A stretch of 64,000 bases of DNA from Methylobacter luteus IMV-B-3098 (GCF_000427625.1 NZ_KE386569.1:3232674-3296673); one strand, 5' to 3'. Shown: positions 55,013-62,859, counted from the first letter of the stretch. Translations and numbers: made by a program. Notes: generated by a model from the letters alone, not told the origin.

Positions 55013-55792
55013 GTGTTAGATAAAAGCAAAGTCAGACAATCTTTTTCAGTGGCCTGTCTGTCCTATGACGCTGTCGCTGAACTGCAGCGCACGGTAGGCA
55101 GGGAGTTGCTGGGCCGTATAGCCGCAGATAAGCTGACCGGTACGGTCCTGGATATAGGTTGCGGCACCGGTTTTTTGACGGCCGAGCTATTGGCCTGGAC
55201 TGGTAGCAAATACATGCTGGCGCTGGACATTGCACTGCCTATGCTGCAAACCACACGTAGCAAGCTGGTTGATGCCAGTAATGTTACGTATTTATGCGCC
55301 GATGCGGAATTATTACCACTAGCCAATCATGCTGTCGATCACGTGTTTTCGAATCTGGCCTTGCAATGGTGCGAAAATCTGAAAGCGGTTTTCACCGATA
55401 TCAGACGCATACTAAAGCCCGGGGGGCAGCTGGTTTTCTCGACATTTGGCCCGCATACCCTGCATGAACTGAAAGGCGCATGGGCTACGGTTGACGATTA
55501 CAGTCATGTTAACGAATTTTATAGTCAGGAGCAGCTCGATTGTTTCCTTAAGAAAGCCGGTTTTCGTCAGATAAAGATAGAAAGCACACTTCATAGGCCG
55601 GTTTATGGCTCTGTTCAGGCATTGATGAGAGAGCTAAAGCATATCGGAGCGCATAACGTGACGGCTGGGCGTAACAGACGCATCACTACCAAAACCCAGA
55701 TGCAGAGCATGATTACAGCTTATGATGCCTATAGCATCCAAGGGCGGATTCCTGCTACTTTTGAGGTCATAATGATTACAGCACAGGCATAG
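55013..55792 (+). CDS. bioC: malonyl-ACP O-methyltransferase BioC
   Basis: 259 residues, GTG start: the sequence DKSKVRQSFSVACLSYDAVAELQ needs it and no ATG fits, though the ribosome site AAGGATGAG is a little far. BioC methylates malonyl-ACP with SAM to begin pimelate synthesis on the fatty-acid machinery. The SAM fold shows LDIGCGTGFLTAEL, DAELLPLANHAVDHVFSNLALQWC and KPGGQLVFSTFGPHTLHEL. bioD follows five bases after the stop. Confidence 0.95.
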   Translation: MLDKSKVRQSFSVACLSYDAVAELQRTVGRELLGRIAADKLTGTVLDIGCGTGFLTAELLAWTGSKYMLALDIALPMLQTTRSKLVDASNVTYLCADAELLPLANHAVDHVFSNLALQWCENLKAVFTDIRRILKPGGQLVFSTFGPHTLHELKGAWATVDDYSHVNEFYSQEQLDCFLKKAGFRQIKIESTLHRPVYGSVQALMRELKHIGAHNVTAGRNRRITTKTQMQSMITAYDAYSIQGRIPATFEVIMITAQA

Positions 55793-55796
55793 CAGT

Positions 55797-56471
55797 ATGG
55801 AGAAAGGCTACTTTATTACCGGCACCGATACCAATGTCGGAAAAACCTGGGCTACGATTGCGCTGATGCGCTATTTCAAGAGGCAGGGAAAATCCGTCAT
55901 CGGCATGAAACCTGTAGCGTCCGGGGGCCTGATGCAAAACGGGGCTTTAAAAAATGAAGACGCGTTGCTGATCCAGGAAAATGCCTCATTATTGGTTGAT
56001 TATGAGCTGATCAACCCTTATGCCTATGAAGCGCCCGTCTCACCTCATATTGCCGGTGCCGATAATCCGGTGGAACTGTGTAAAATCGTTGCCAACTTTA
56101 ATATTCTGAAACAATCGGCTGACATAATGCTGGTTGAAGGGGCTGGCGGGTGGATGTCGCCAATTAATGCCACTGAAGATATCTCCGATCTTGCAAAAAC
56201 ACTGGACCTGCCGGTCATTATCGTTGTAGCGATCAGGCTGGGCTGCATTAATCATGCAAAATTAACCTATCAAGCCATTTACTCTTCAGGTATCTCCTGT
56301 GCGGGCTGGATCGCCATGTGTACCGAACCAGGTCTATTGAATCTGGACGAGAACATTCAAACCGTTAAAACCTCTCTGGAGACGCCTCTTCTGGGGGCGT
56401 TACCTTATTTTGCTCAAGTTGATTTTGATGCGCTGTCATTAAATCTCTCGGTTGATATGAACAAAAATTGA
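55797..56471 (+). CDS. bioD: dethiobiotin synthetase
   Basis: 224 residues. BioD closes the ureido ring of dethiobiotin with ATP and CO2. ITGTDTNVGKTWA is the P-loop, KPVASGG and VEGAGGWMSPI further active-site blocks. It ends bioBFHCD; bioA is not in this window. Its last codons run into the FNR-type box of the next gene, with the stop at 56469-56471 inside the box. Confidence 0.96.
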   Translation: MEKGYFITGTDTNVGKTWATIALMRYFKRQGKSVIGMKPVASGGLMQNGALKNEDALLIQENASLLVDYELINPYAYEAPVSPHIAGADNPVELCKIVANFNILKQSADIMLVEGAGGWMSPINATEDISDLAKTLDLPVIIVVAIRLGCINHAKLTYQAIYSSGISCAGWIAMCTEPGLLNLDENIQTVKTSLETPLLGALPYFAQVDFDALSLNLSVDMNKN

Positions 56472-56508
56472 TTTAGGTCAATATTTGGGCAAGCGTAAAA
56501 ACTATAAT
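56468..56508 (+). promoter_or_regulatory. FNR/ANR-type box and promoter of the hemerythrin gene
   Basis: TTGATTTAGGTCAA at 56468-56481 matches the FNR consensus TTGATnnnnATCAA at 9 of 10 positions. TATAAT lies at 56503-56508. A start of transcription near 56515 places the box centre at about -41, the class II activator position. Induction at low oxygen is inferred. Confidence 0.75.
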
Positions 56509-56547
56509 TTTTGTGCGGTTATTATAACAATTATGAGGAGAACATTT

Positions 56548-56946
56548 ATGGCTTTAATCACTTGGACAGCTGGTCAATTTGGCACTAATGTAGGGTTTGC
56601 CGATGATGAGCACAAAATTTTATTTGATAAACTGAATAACTTATATGATCTGGCAACCGGTGGCGCAGATCGTTCCGCTGTCGGTAATCAGCTGGATGAC
56701 TTGATCTCTTATGTTGTAGGACATTTCGCTCATGAAGAAAGAGAAATGCTGGCGAAAGACTTCAATGGCTATACGGCTCACAAGGCTGAGCATGAAGCTT
56801 TAATCGGTATTTGTGCCGGACTGCAAACAAAATTTCATGCCGGTGAGGCTGAAGTTACCGAAGAAGTCGGTCAAATGGTGAAAGGTTGGCTGGACCATCA
56901 TATTCCTACATTTGATATGGCTTATGCCGATGCATTGAATAGCTAA
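56548..56946 (+). CDS. bacteriohemerythrin
   Basis: 132 residues from the ATG at 56548, with GAGGAGAAC upstream; earlier in-frame codons are not needed. The non-haem di-iron oxygen site is complete: DDEHKILFDKLN, HFAHEEREML, HKAEHEALI and HHIPTFDMAYAD supply the His, Glu and Asp ligands. Single-domain hemerythrins of this kind bind O2 and are known in methanotrophs, where they can aid oxygen supply to membrane methane monooxygenase. It is flanked by an FNR-type box and a terminator, so it forms its own transcript. Confidence 0.94.
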   Translation: MALITWTAGQFGTNVGFADDEHKILFDKLNNLYDLATGGADRSAVGNQLDDLISYVVGHFAHEEREMLAKDFNGYTAHKAEHEALIGICAGLQTKFHAGEAEVTEEVGQMVKGWLDHHIPTFDMAYADALNS

Positions 56947-56966
56947 GAAATAGTAATTCAATGATC

Positions 56967-57005
56967 AAAAAAGGCTTGTGAAGCAATGTTTCACAAGCCT
57001 TTTTT
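56967..57005 (+). terminator. intrinsic terminator after hemerythrin gene
   Basis: Arms 56967-56982 and 56990-57005 pair perfectly over 16 bp around a seven-base loop, ending in a run of T. It begins 21 bases after the stop. Confidence 0.94.
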
Positions 57006-57193
57006 ATTTAAAAGCAAAAGATTGTTCAGCACATTTTGTGTGAAAGACATAGTTAATCTGTTTACTCCAATAAAATAAAGTTCAATTGAATGAATTATAT
57101 TTTTAATTTTGTGCCCTTTCTCCCTGTTTTTTTGAAGGAATGCAGCTAAAATTCATATTGAAGATCTTTCGCATGAATTTTGAGAGTTAATGC

Positions 57194-57934
57194 ATGACTA
57201 GTTTCCAGAAATTGATTACTTGTAGTGAGGGACAAAAGGACGCTCATGGATTTCCTGCATGGAATAATATTTTTTTGCCATCAGATTCAAACGCTTTTTA
57301 TTTTGTCGATAACAGATTACCCGAGCATGTCCTAAGAAATCTTGTTTTTCATATATCTAGAAAGCCTAGACAATTAATTACTCATATTCAGCGTATTTAC
57401 CATTGTTACTACGCAAATTTATCGGAACAACTTTTTGCAGCACTTGTTGATTTTCTGGTTGTTTTAGATCGGCGCGGTACGAAAATCAGTCGGCGCATGA
57501 TAATCGGAACAAGATCAAAGTTGTCCCGGGAGCAGTATAAGTCGTTGCAGGCATTTATGGTGAATGAAATGGATATCTCAGCACTAGCCGGAAATCAATA
57601 TTCCATTTTTACAAAAGGATTGATTGGCACTCAAGACCTAGTGCAACAGGCGGCGAGTGCTTCAACTAAACAAGCGTATGACCCGCTAAATTTGGCGCGC
57701 GATTATATTGAATACAGTCAGCTTGCTGAAGCAAGAGATGTGCTGGAAAAAGCTATCGTAAACGAACCGCACAGGCTGGAATTGCATCAGAGCTTGCTAG
57801 AGCTTTATAAATCAACACAGGATGTTTCAGGATTAAAAAAAATGGTCGATATTTTTGCTGACTTGAATATAGCAATGCCCGACGACTGGAATGAATTAAT
57901 GACGCTTTTTATGAGCAGCAGCAATGAACAATAA
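57194..57934 (+). CDS. FimV-like TPR protein of the GTPase locus
   Basis: 246 residues, no signal peptide. The N-terminal ~130 residues are unfamiliar, with basic segments (HVLRNLVFHISRKPRQLITHIQRIYHCYY). The C-terminal part (residues ~160-235) has two TPR-like helices, LNLARDYIEYSQLAEARDVLEKAI and HRLELHQSLLELYKSTQDV, resembling the C-terminal domain of FimV (LAKAYIDMGDAEAAKDI). It overlaps the next gene by 11 bases, the tight linkage of partners. It may be the protein-binding platform of the GTPase module. Unknown family; the comparison with FimV is by eye. Confidence 0.75.
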   Translation: MTSFQKLITCSEGQKDAHGFPAWNNIFLPSDSNAFYFVDNRLPEHVLRNLVFHISRKPRQLITHIQRIYHCYYANLSEQLFAALVDFLVVLDRRGTKISRRMIIGTRSKLSREQYKSLQAFMVNEMDISALAGNQYSIFTKGLIGTQDLVQQAASASTKQAYDPLNLARDYIEYSQLAEARDVLEKAIVNEPHRLELHQSLLELYKSTQDVSGLKKMVDIFADLNIAMPDDWNELMTLFMSSSNEQ

Positions 57935-59069
57935 ACGCAAAAGCTCTTTAAGAGTCGCGCTTCACGGCATGGATGGTCGCACTTATAAAACGATGGTGAT
58001 GTATCTTCAAGGGCCTTGTAAAGGCGCGGCCACTGTTGTTGAAGATTTGGACGCTGAAGTTGATATGATTGATGCCGATTCAGTCAATGCCAAAGCACTG
58101 CTTGAACAGAGGCAGACCGAAAACTCCGTTCGGCCTATTATCGTATTATCCTTGCAAGAGCTGAACCTGGATAATGTGTTGTATGTAAAAAAGCCGGTAA
58201 AAACAGCTGATATGCTAGACGCTTTGAGTAAAGCCGAAGCGATATTGACTGCAAAACAAAATCCGAGCGATGAGGTTCTGTTTAACAAGAAGCTGTTTAT
58301 AAATAAGGATGAGCACAAAAAGACATCTAAACATCAAACGGCGATGCATCTTGATGAAGGAAATTTCAATGCGTTTATAGGTTCCATTCCTGGTCTGGAT
58401 GTGAATGATCCGAAACAATTTCCTAATGCTTCTTATAATCCTAAGGAATATTTTCAAGGATATTTTCAATCCGCATGCCTTATAGCGCAGACAAAAAAAC
58501 AAGTATTACATCTTAACTCAGGCTGGAAGTCGCTGATTATTTTTCCTCATAATCATGAAATTTGGCTTGATGCGGATGACAAACAGCTGCGGGCGTTCGC
58601 CGGTTTGCCAATCAGTAGCCTGTCTGGCCCAGGCATGTCACTTACTCCGGCTAGCGCACATACGTTATCTGTCAAGAAAGAGCTGGATAAATTTCATAAT
58701 GTGGACGCCTTTCTGTGGAAGTTGGCTGTATGGACGTCTAAAGGACGCTATCCTGTTGCCCTGGATATTCATAAGCCGGTTTTTTTAAAACACTGGCCGA
58801 ACTTTACTCGCCTTGTTGTTACTCCTCATGCATTAAGAATTTCAGCATTGCTTATAGCGAGCCCGAAAACCTTACCCGATATCGCTGAAACTTTAAAAAT
58901 CAAACCACAATATGTATTTGCTTTTATCAGCGCAGCGCATGCACTTGGCTTGGTTAAACAAGCCAAACGTCAAGCCGATGAAATCGTTCAGCCTCCAGTT
59001 ATGAAAAATAATGAACGGCAGGGATTATTAACTCGCATTATCAGCAAATTACGCGGACACAAGTCATAA
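57924..59069 (+). CDS. pseudo-receiver protein with C-terminal winged-helix-like part
   Basis: 381 residues. Residues 1-115 look like a degenerate response-regulator receiver: a first strand RVALHGMD, EVDMIDADS, PIIVLSLQ, and VLYVKKPVKTADMLDAL, the Lys-Pro of the last loop being kept, while the usual phospho-Asp setting is not clear. The middle (~150-290) is unknown, with a Trp-rich segment (GWKSLIIFPHNHEIWLD). Residues ~295-350 (TPHALRISALLIASPKTLPDIAETLKIKPQYVFAFISAAHALGLV) resemble a winged helix. It begins inside the preceding gene and the GTPase gene follows 13 bases on, so it is probably a part of that module. Confidence 0.7.
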   Translation: MNNKRKSSLRVALHGMDGRTYKTMVMYLQGPCKGAATVVEDLDAEVDMIDADSVNAKALLEQRQTENSVRPIIVLSLQELNLDNVLYVKKPVKTADMLDALSKAEAILTAKQNPSDEVLFNKKLFINKDEHKKTSKHQTAMHLDEGNFNAFIGSIPGLDVNDPKQFPNASYNPKEYFQGYFQSACLIAQTKKQVLHLNSGWKSLIIFPHNHEIWLDADDKQLRAFAGLPISSLSGPGMSLTPASAHTLSVKKELDKFHNVDAFLWKLAVWTSKGRYPVALDIHKPVFLKHWPNFTRLVVTPHALRISALLIASPKTLPDIAETLKIKPQYVFAFISAAHALGLVKQAKRQADEIVQPPVMKNNERQGLLTRIISKLRGHKS

Positions 59070-59082
59070 AGTTGGGAACAAT

Positions 59083-59619
59083 ATGAGCCAATACAAAATT
59101 ATCTTTACCGGTCCGGTTGGTGCAGGTAAAACAACAGCTATCGAATCAATAAGCGATGTGCCGCCGGTTAAAACGGATGCGACTGCCAGCGACATGACAA
59201 AGAACAGGAAATCATCAACCACTGTAGCCATGGACTATGGGATTATGAACCTTGCCGGTGGCGAGAAGATTCATCTTTACGGCACACCCGGACAAGAACG
59301 CTTTGACTTTATGTGGGATATTTTGACCACAGGCGGTATAGGCCTGATTTTACTGCTTGATAATACCAGAGCGGATCCTTTCCAGGATATGAAGTTTTTT
59401 TTGGATACGTTTCAGTCATTCATAGCAAAAACGAATGTGGCTATCGGTGTAACGCAGATGGATTTGAGCGATAAACCGGCTATTAATGATTATCATGTTC
59501 AGCTGCAAGGAATGGGGCTTAAACCACCAGTGTTCTCTGTAGATGCCCGCATTAAAAGTGATGTGTCTCTTTTAGTGCAGTCGCTACTATATTCCTTGGA
59601 TCCTGAACTCGAGGAATAA
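59083..59619 (+). CDS. MglA/CvnD-like small GTPase
   Basis: 178 residues. Motifs: P-loop GPVGAGKTT at 10-18, switch I threonines in SSTTVAMDYG at 44-53, switch II LYGTPGQERFDFMWDIL at 65-81, and TQMD at 125-128 in place of NKxD. The sequence matches the predicted GTPases of COG2229, relatives of MglA (polarity switch in Myxococcus) and CvnD of Streptomyces conservons. Such GTPases are turned off by roadblock proteins; two such genes follow. Cytoplasmic; cycling between GTP and GDP forms is expected. Confidence 0.9.
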   Translation: MSQYKIIFTGPVGAGKTTAIESISDVPPVKTDATASDMTKNRKSSTTVAMDYGIMNLAGGEKIHLYGTPGQERFDFMWDILTTGGIGLILLLDNTRADPFQDMKFFLDTFQSFIAKTNVAIGVTQMDLSDKPAINDYHVQLQGMGLKPPVFSVDARIKSDVSLLVQSLLYSLDPELEE

Positions 59620-59622
59620 CGC

Positions 59623-60261
59623 ATGAGCAATTATGCCTTGAAGAAAGGGTTGTATTTGTATCCAACGCCTGCGGGGGCTTATTATGCCGTCTGTTCTGTC
59701 AATAAGGACAGGCCTCGGCAGTTTTTGAGAGCCCTGTTAGCCCAGGAACAAACCCCTGAGCTTAACATGATCAATTTGCAGAAGTTAATGAGCCAGCATG
59801 AAGAAGCAAAATGTCTGGAATTGCTGCATCATTGCCAAAAATTAGGCTGGGTTCAGGGGCTTGATACCGTACATTATTATTCGCACGATGCATTAGAAGA
59901 CATTTTGCCTGATCTATTAAGTAAAATTTCGGAAAATGGCAAGGTGCTCCTGGCGGACAGCCAAGGTTTCTATCTGTCCAGTCATGGGTTTCCGCATGAA
60001 GTTGCTGAAGAGCTATCAGCATTAAGCGCGGAAATAGCTACCATTCACGAGCGTCGATCAGGTTTATTGATGAACAATATGGGACTGGCTAGCAACGCGT
60101 GGGCGGTCATTGATGCGTACGGTAATAGTCAGCTTGGATTTTGGCCATTATTTATTGGTAATAATCGCTTTGTTATTGCTATTTCGGGTATTCCCCATTT
60201 TAATCATCCAGAATTCGTTTCTCTGGTTTGGGCATTGAGTATGCGTTATGCCACTAAATAA
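59623..60261 (+). CDS. roadblock-like protein with N-terminal extension
   Basis: 212 residues, ATG four bases after the GTPase stop. Residues ~105-210 resemble a roadblock/LC7 fold: VLLADSQGFYLSSHGFPHEVAEELSALSAEI, then ASNAWAVIDAYGNSQLGFWPLF and RFVIAISGI, the usual five-strand, two-helix order. Residues 1-100 are different, with strand-like YPTPAGAYYAVCSVN and helical PRQFLRALLAQEQT-like parts, probably another binding domain. It may bind the GTPase as a partner or GAP of a mixed pair with the next roadblock protein. Confidence 0.7.
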   Translation: MSNYALKKGLYLYPTPAGAYYAVCSVNKDRPRQFLRALLAQEQTPELNMINLQKLMSQHEEAKCLELLHHCQKLGWVQGLDTVHYYSHDALEDILPDLLSKISENGKVLLADSQGFYLSSHGFPHEVAEELSALSAEIATIHERRSGLLMNNMGLASNAWAVIDAYGNSQLGFWPLFIGNNRFVIAISGIPHFNHPEFVSLVWALSMRYATK

Positions 60262-60311
60262 CGCTTAATTAATAATTTATCATTTAATAATCAAAAATAA
60301 GAGACAGAAAT

Positions 60312-60674
60312 ATGCGCGCAGATATGCTGGCTTCAGTGTTAACAGAACTTAATGGTACTTCAGCAGATATTGAGGCATCGGGTGTAATATCGACAGATGG
60401 CTTAATGATGGCTTCTGTGTTGCCTGCCGGACTGGATGAAGATCGGGTGGGTGCTATGAGCGCCGCTATGCTTTCGCTGGGTGATCGCACCGCTCAGGAA
60501 CTGACAAGAGGGACATTGGAACAGGTTTTAATTAAAGGTGCCAAAGGCTATGTCCTGATGGTTTATGCCGGTAATGAATCCGTATTAACCGTTCTGGCAA
60601 AACCTAATGCTAAGTTGGGCTTGATTTTTCTTGATGTGAAACGGGCAGCGAACAGTATCTCTGAATTGCTGTAG
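60312..60674 (+). CDS. roadblock/LC7 domain protein (MglB/CvnB-like)
   Basis: 120 residues, all in one roadblock domain: LASVLTELNGTSADIEASGVISTDGLMMASVLP is the first strand-helix block, then DRVGAMSAAMLSLGDRTAQELTRGTLEQVLIKG, and VLMVYAGNESVLTVLAKPNAKLGLIFLDVKRAA. MglB is a GTPase-activating partner of MglA; the same pairing is in conservons. It lies 50 bases after the preceding gene and appears to end the first part of the locus. Confidence 0.9.
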   Translation: MRADMLASVLTELNGTSADIEASGVISTDGLMMASVLPAGLDEDRVGAMSAAMLSLGDRTAQELTRGTLEQVLIKGAKGYVLMVYAGNESVLTVLAKPNAKLGLIFLDVKRAANSISELL

Positions 60675-60808
60675 GGACCTTTGGAAGGAAGTAATTGGTT
60701 ATAAAATAACCATGAAATTTATATAATAAAAAATGAATAGATATTGAAATATTACTTATAAATGTTGTGAAGTAATAAGTTCGATATATTCAATACCGGG
60801 GAAAATAA

Positions 60809-61366
60809 ATGTCACCGAATTTCAACGAATTAATTGAATATGCCAAAGCATTTTCCGGTTTGACACCTGAGCTTGAATTATGTCTAAAAGACATCGGACC
60901 GGAAATTATGCCGCATCTACAAGCCGTTACCGACTCTTTTTATGATCAATTAACTACGATACCTTCAACCGGCAAATATTTGGAAGGACGAGTGGAAACT
61001 TTAAAAATAGCTCATTTAAGATGGATGACAGGGTTATTTGCCAATAATATCGATGCTGAATTTGCTCGAAACATGTATCAGGTAGGCGATATCCATGTCA
61101 AAGTTAATTTGCCTGTTGAATTTATGGCAGGTGCTATGACCTTAATTAACAATGAACTCACCCGCATTGTTATCGAGATATTCGGACATAGCGGTGAAAA
61201 ATGCTCGAAAGCGTTGCAGGCGATCGGTTCAGTTACAGGGCTTGCGTTAATGATAATGCAACAGTCTTATCAGAAATCGACAATTGCCGAAGAGTTGGAA
61301 AAGTTTCTCAGCATCTCTGGCATGAGCAGAACGTTGTTTGCTAACCTTGCCAAAGCTTATAAATAA
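60809..61366 (+). CDS. stand-alone protoglobin
   Basis: 185 residues of the sensor-globin/protoglobin type. A likely proximal haem histidine is H96 in MYQVGDIHVKVNLPVEFMAGAM, in the usual setting for globin-coupled sensors such as HemAT. The N-terminal ITELIEYAKAFSGLTPE-like opening and the long helices up to SGMSRTLFANLAKAYK complete the fold. No signalling domain is attached, so it probably works by binding another protein of the locus. Its own upstream region holds TATAAT at 60722-60727. Confidence 0.82.
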   Translation: MSPNFNELIEYAKAFSGLTPELELCLKDIGPEIMPHLQAVTDSFYDQLTTIPSTGKYLEGRVETLKIAHLRWMTGLFANNIDAEFARNMYQVGDIHVKVNLPVEFMAGAMTLINNELTRIVIEIFGHSGEKCSKALQAIGSVTGLALMIMQQSYQKSTIAEELEKFLSISGMSRTLFANLAKAYK

Positions 61367-61576
61367 TCAAAAATTAACTTCGTGAAATAAATACTCCGCC
61401 ATTTTCAAAATGATTGAGTATTGATTTCACTTATTTCACTGTGTAATCACAGCATTCTTGACTTAGATCACAAGAAACAGCAACGGCTCAATTATTCTAA
61501 GTATTTATATTAAATAATCAGCCCCATAAAAATTAATGATCAGTTTATCGGGATGTTACCAGAATGGAGATATATA
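61367..61576. other. 210-base gap with FNR-like site before the PAS gene
   Basis: Contains the FNR-like box noted separately and the leader of the PAS gene. No small gene was seen. Confidence 0.5.
61458..61498 (+). promoter_or_regulatory. FNR/ANR-like box and promoter of PAS operon
   Basis: TTGACTTAGATCAC at 61458-61471 matches TTGATnnnnATCAA at 8 of 10 positions and has the same TTAG spacer as the hemerythrin box. TATTCT at 61493-61498 is a likely -10; a start of transcription near 61505 again puts the box centre at about -41. Confidence 0.6.
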
Positions 61577-62053
61577 ATGCTTTATGATATGAAACCTGAG
61601 GATATAATTGGTGATTATCAGGAGGTTACTCTGAATTTATACGGCGGTATAAAACGCAAGGTTTTATATACCCAAATTGAGACACCCTATCCTGACGGTA
61701 AACTGATCGTATCAACAACAGATCCGGACGGTGTCATTACGCATGTCAATCAATCTTTTATTGAAATGTCTGGCTATACCGAAGATGAGCTGATCAATAC
61801 TCCACATTCAATTTTGAGACATCCGGATATGCCATCGGCAGCGTTCAAGGACTTGTGGGATACTGTACAAAAAGGCAATAAATGGCAGGGATTTGTTAAA
61901 AACTTGCGTAAAGACGGCGGTTATTACTGGGTTAAGGCTACCGTTATTCCTAATGTAAGGCAGGGCAAGGTAGTAGGTTATACCTCCGTGCGCCGCAAGC
62001 CTTCCCGTACTAAAGTGGAAGAATGCATTAAGCTTTATCCGACTTTGTTTTAA
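61577..62053 (+). CDS. soluble Aer-like PAS protein
   Basis: 158 residues from the ATG at 61577 (TGGAGA upstream); eight more in-frame codons exist. A PAS domain occupies ~40-145: DPDGVITHVNQSFIEMSGYTEDELINTPHSILRHPDMPSAAFKDLWDTVQKGNKWQGFVKNLRKDGGYYWVKATVIP, abridged here by its blocks HPDMP, WQGFVKN and YYWVKA. These are the blocks of the FAD-binding PAS of the aerotaxis sensor Aer. There is no membrane segment and no signalling domain, so it would need a partner. The next gene begins 18 bases after its stop. Confidence 0.88.
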   Translation: MLYDMKPEDIIGDYQEVTLNLYGGIKRKVLYTQIETPYPDGKLIVSTTDPDGVITHVNQSFIEMSGYTEDELINTPHSILRHPDMPSAAFKDLWDTVQKGNKWQGFVKNLRKDGGYYWVKATVIPNVRQGKVVGYTSVRRKPSRTKVEECIKLYPTLF

Positions 62054-62071
62054 CCCATACGGAGCCTAATC

Positions 62072-62818
62072 ATGTCGAACATGTTCACAGTCAGCCCAGA
62101 TTTCTCCCCCGATCATATTTCCGGCTGGTATATCTTTAATACCTGGCTTCAAAAACAGAGTGGGGAAGCTATTCATTTGCAAATGTATGACAATTTTCCT
62201 ACGCAGAGAGAAGCTATTAATCTGGATAAAATTGATTTGATTTATGCTAATCCATTTGATGCTGCTATGTTGGTGCGTGAAAAGGGTTTTTTGCCTTTGG
62301 TAAAGCCAACTGGCGTTGCTGATGAGGCTGTTATTGCCATTAATGCCAAAAACACCGTAGAAGATGTGTCACATTTGTCGCCAGGCATTCGAGTCGCTGT
62401 CACTGAGGATCCTGATGTCCACTTGATGGGCATGATTATGCTGGAGCCTGGGGATTTGGATGATAGCAATGTAGAGACAATGGTGTGTGATTCATATGTG
62501 CTAATTGCAAAACAGTTGCTGCGCGAAAATGCAGATGTCGGTATTTTTTTGGCTGAAGCTTATGACAATTTATCGAATATCATTAAAAATCAGTTAAAAG
62601 TGCTAGTTCGCAGCCAGATTAGTGTTGTCCATCATTCACTGATGATCGGGCCGAAGCTGGCTGATAAAAGAGACGTCTTTCAAGAGTTGTTGGTTGATAT
62701 GAATAATGATGAGAAAGGACGGGGGGTCTTGGAAAGTTTGGGCTTTGATGCCTGGATGCGTGTTGATGATGAGGAAATGGAATTCATGATTGATCTGATG
62801 GATACTTTAAATACATAA
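62072..62818 (+). CDS. PhnD-like binding protein lacking a signal peptide
   Basis: 248 residues of the phosphate/phosphite/phosphonate-binding fold: FTVSPDFSPDHISGWYIFNTWLQKQSG, then DLIYANPFDAAMLVREKGFLPLV, and an ending like the family's second lobe. Family members are normally exported; here the protein begins MSNMFTV with no leader, so it is cytoplasmic. Paired with the PAS gene, it may be a ligand-sensing part of the module. No permease or ATPase genes are near. Confidence 0.82.
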   Translation: MSNMFTVSPDFSPDHISGWYIFNTWLQKQSGEAIHLQMYDNFPTQREAINLDKIDLIYANPFDAAMLVREKGFLPLVKPTGVADEAVIAINAKNTVEDVSHLSPGIRVAVTEDPDVHLMGMIMLEPGDLDDSNVETMVCDSYVLIAKQLLRENADVGIFLAEAYDNLSNIIKNQLKVLVRSQISVVHHSLMIGPKLADKRDVFQELLVDMNNDEKGRGVLESLGFDAWMRVDDEEMEFMIDLMDTLNT

Positions 62819-62859
62819 ATATAAAATGGACTAAGGTTACATATTTTCCTAAGGTTATT

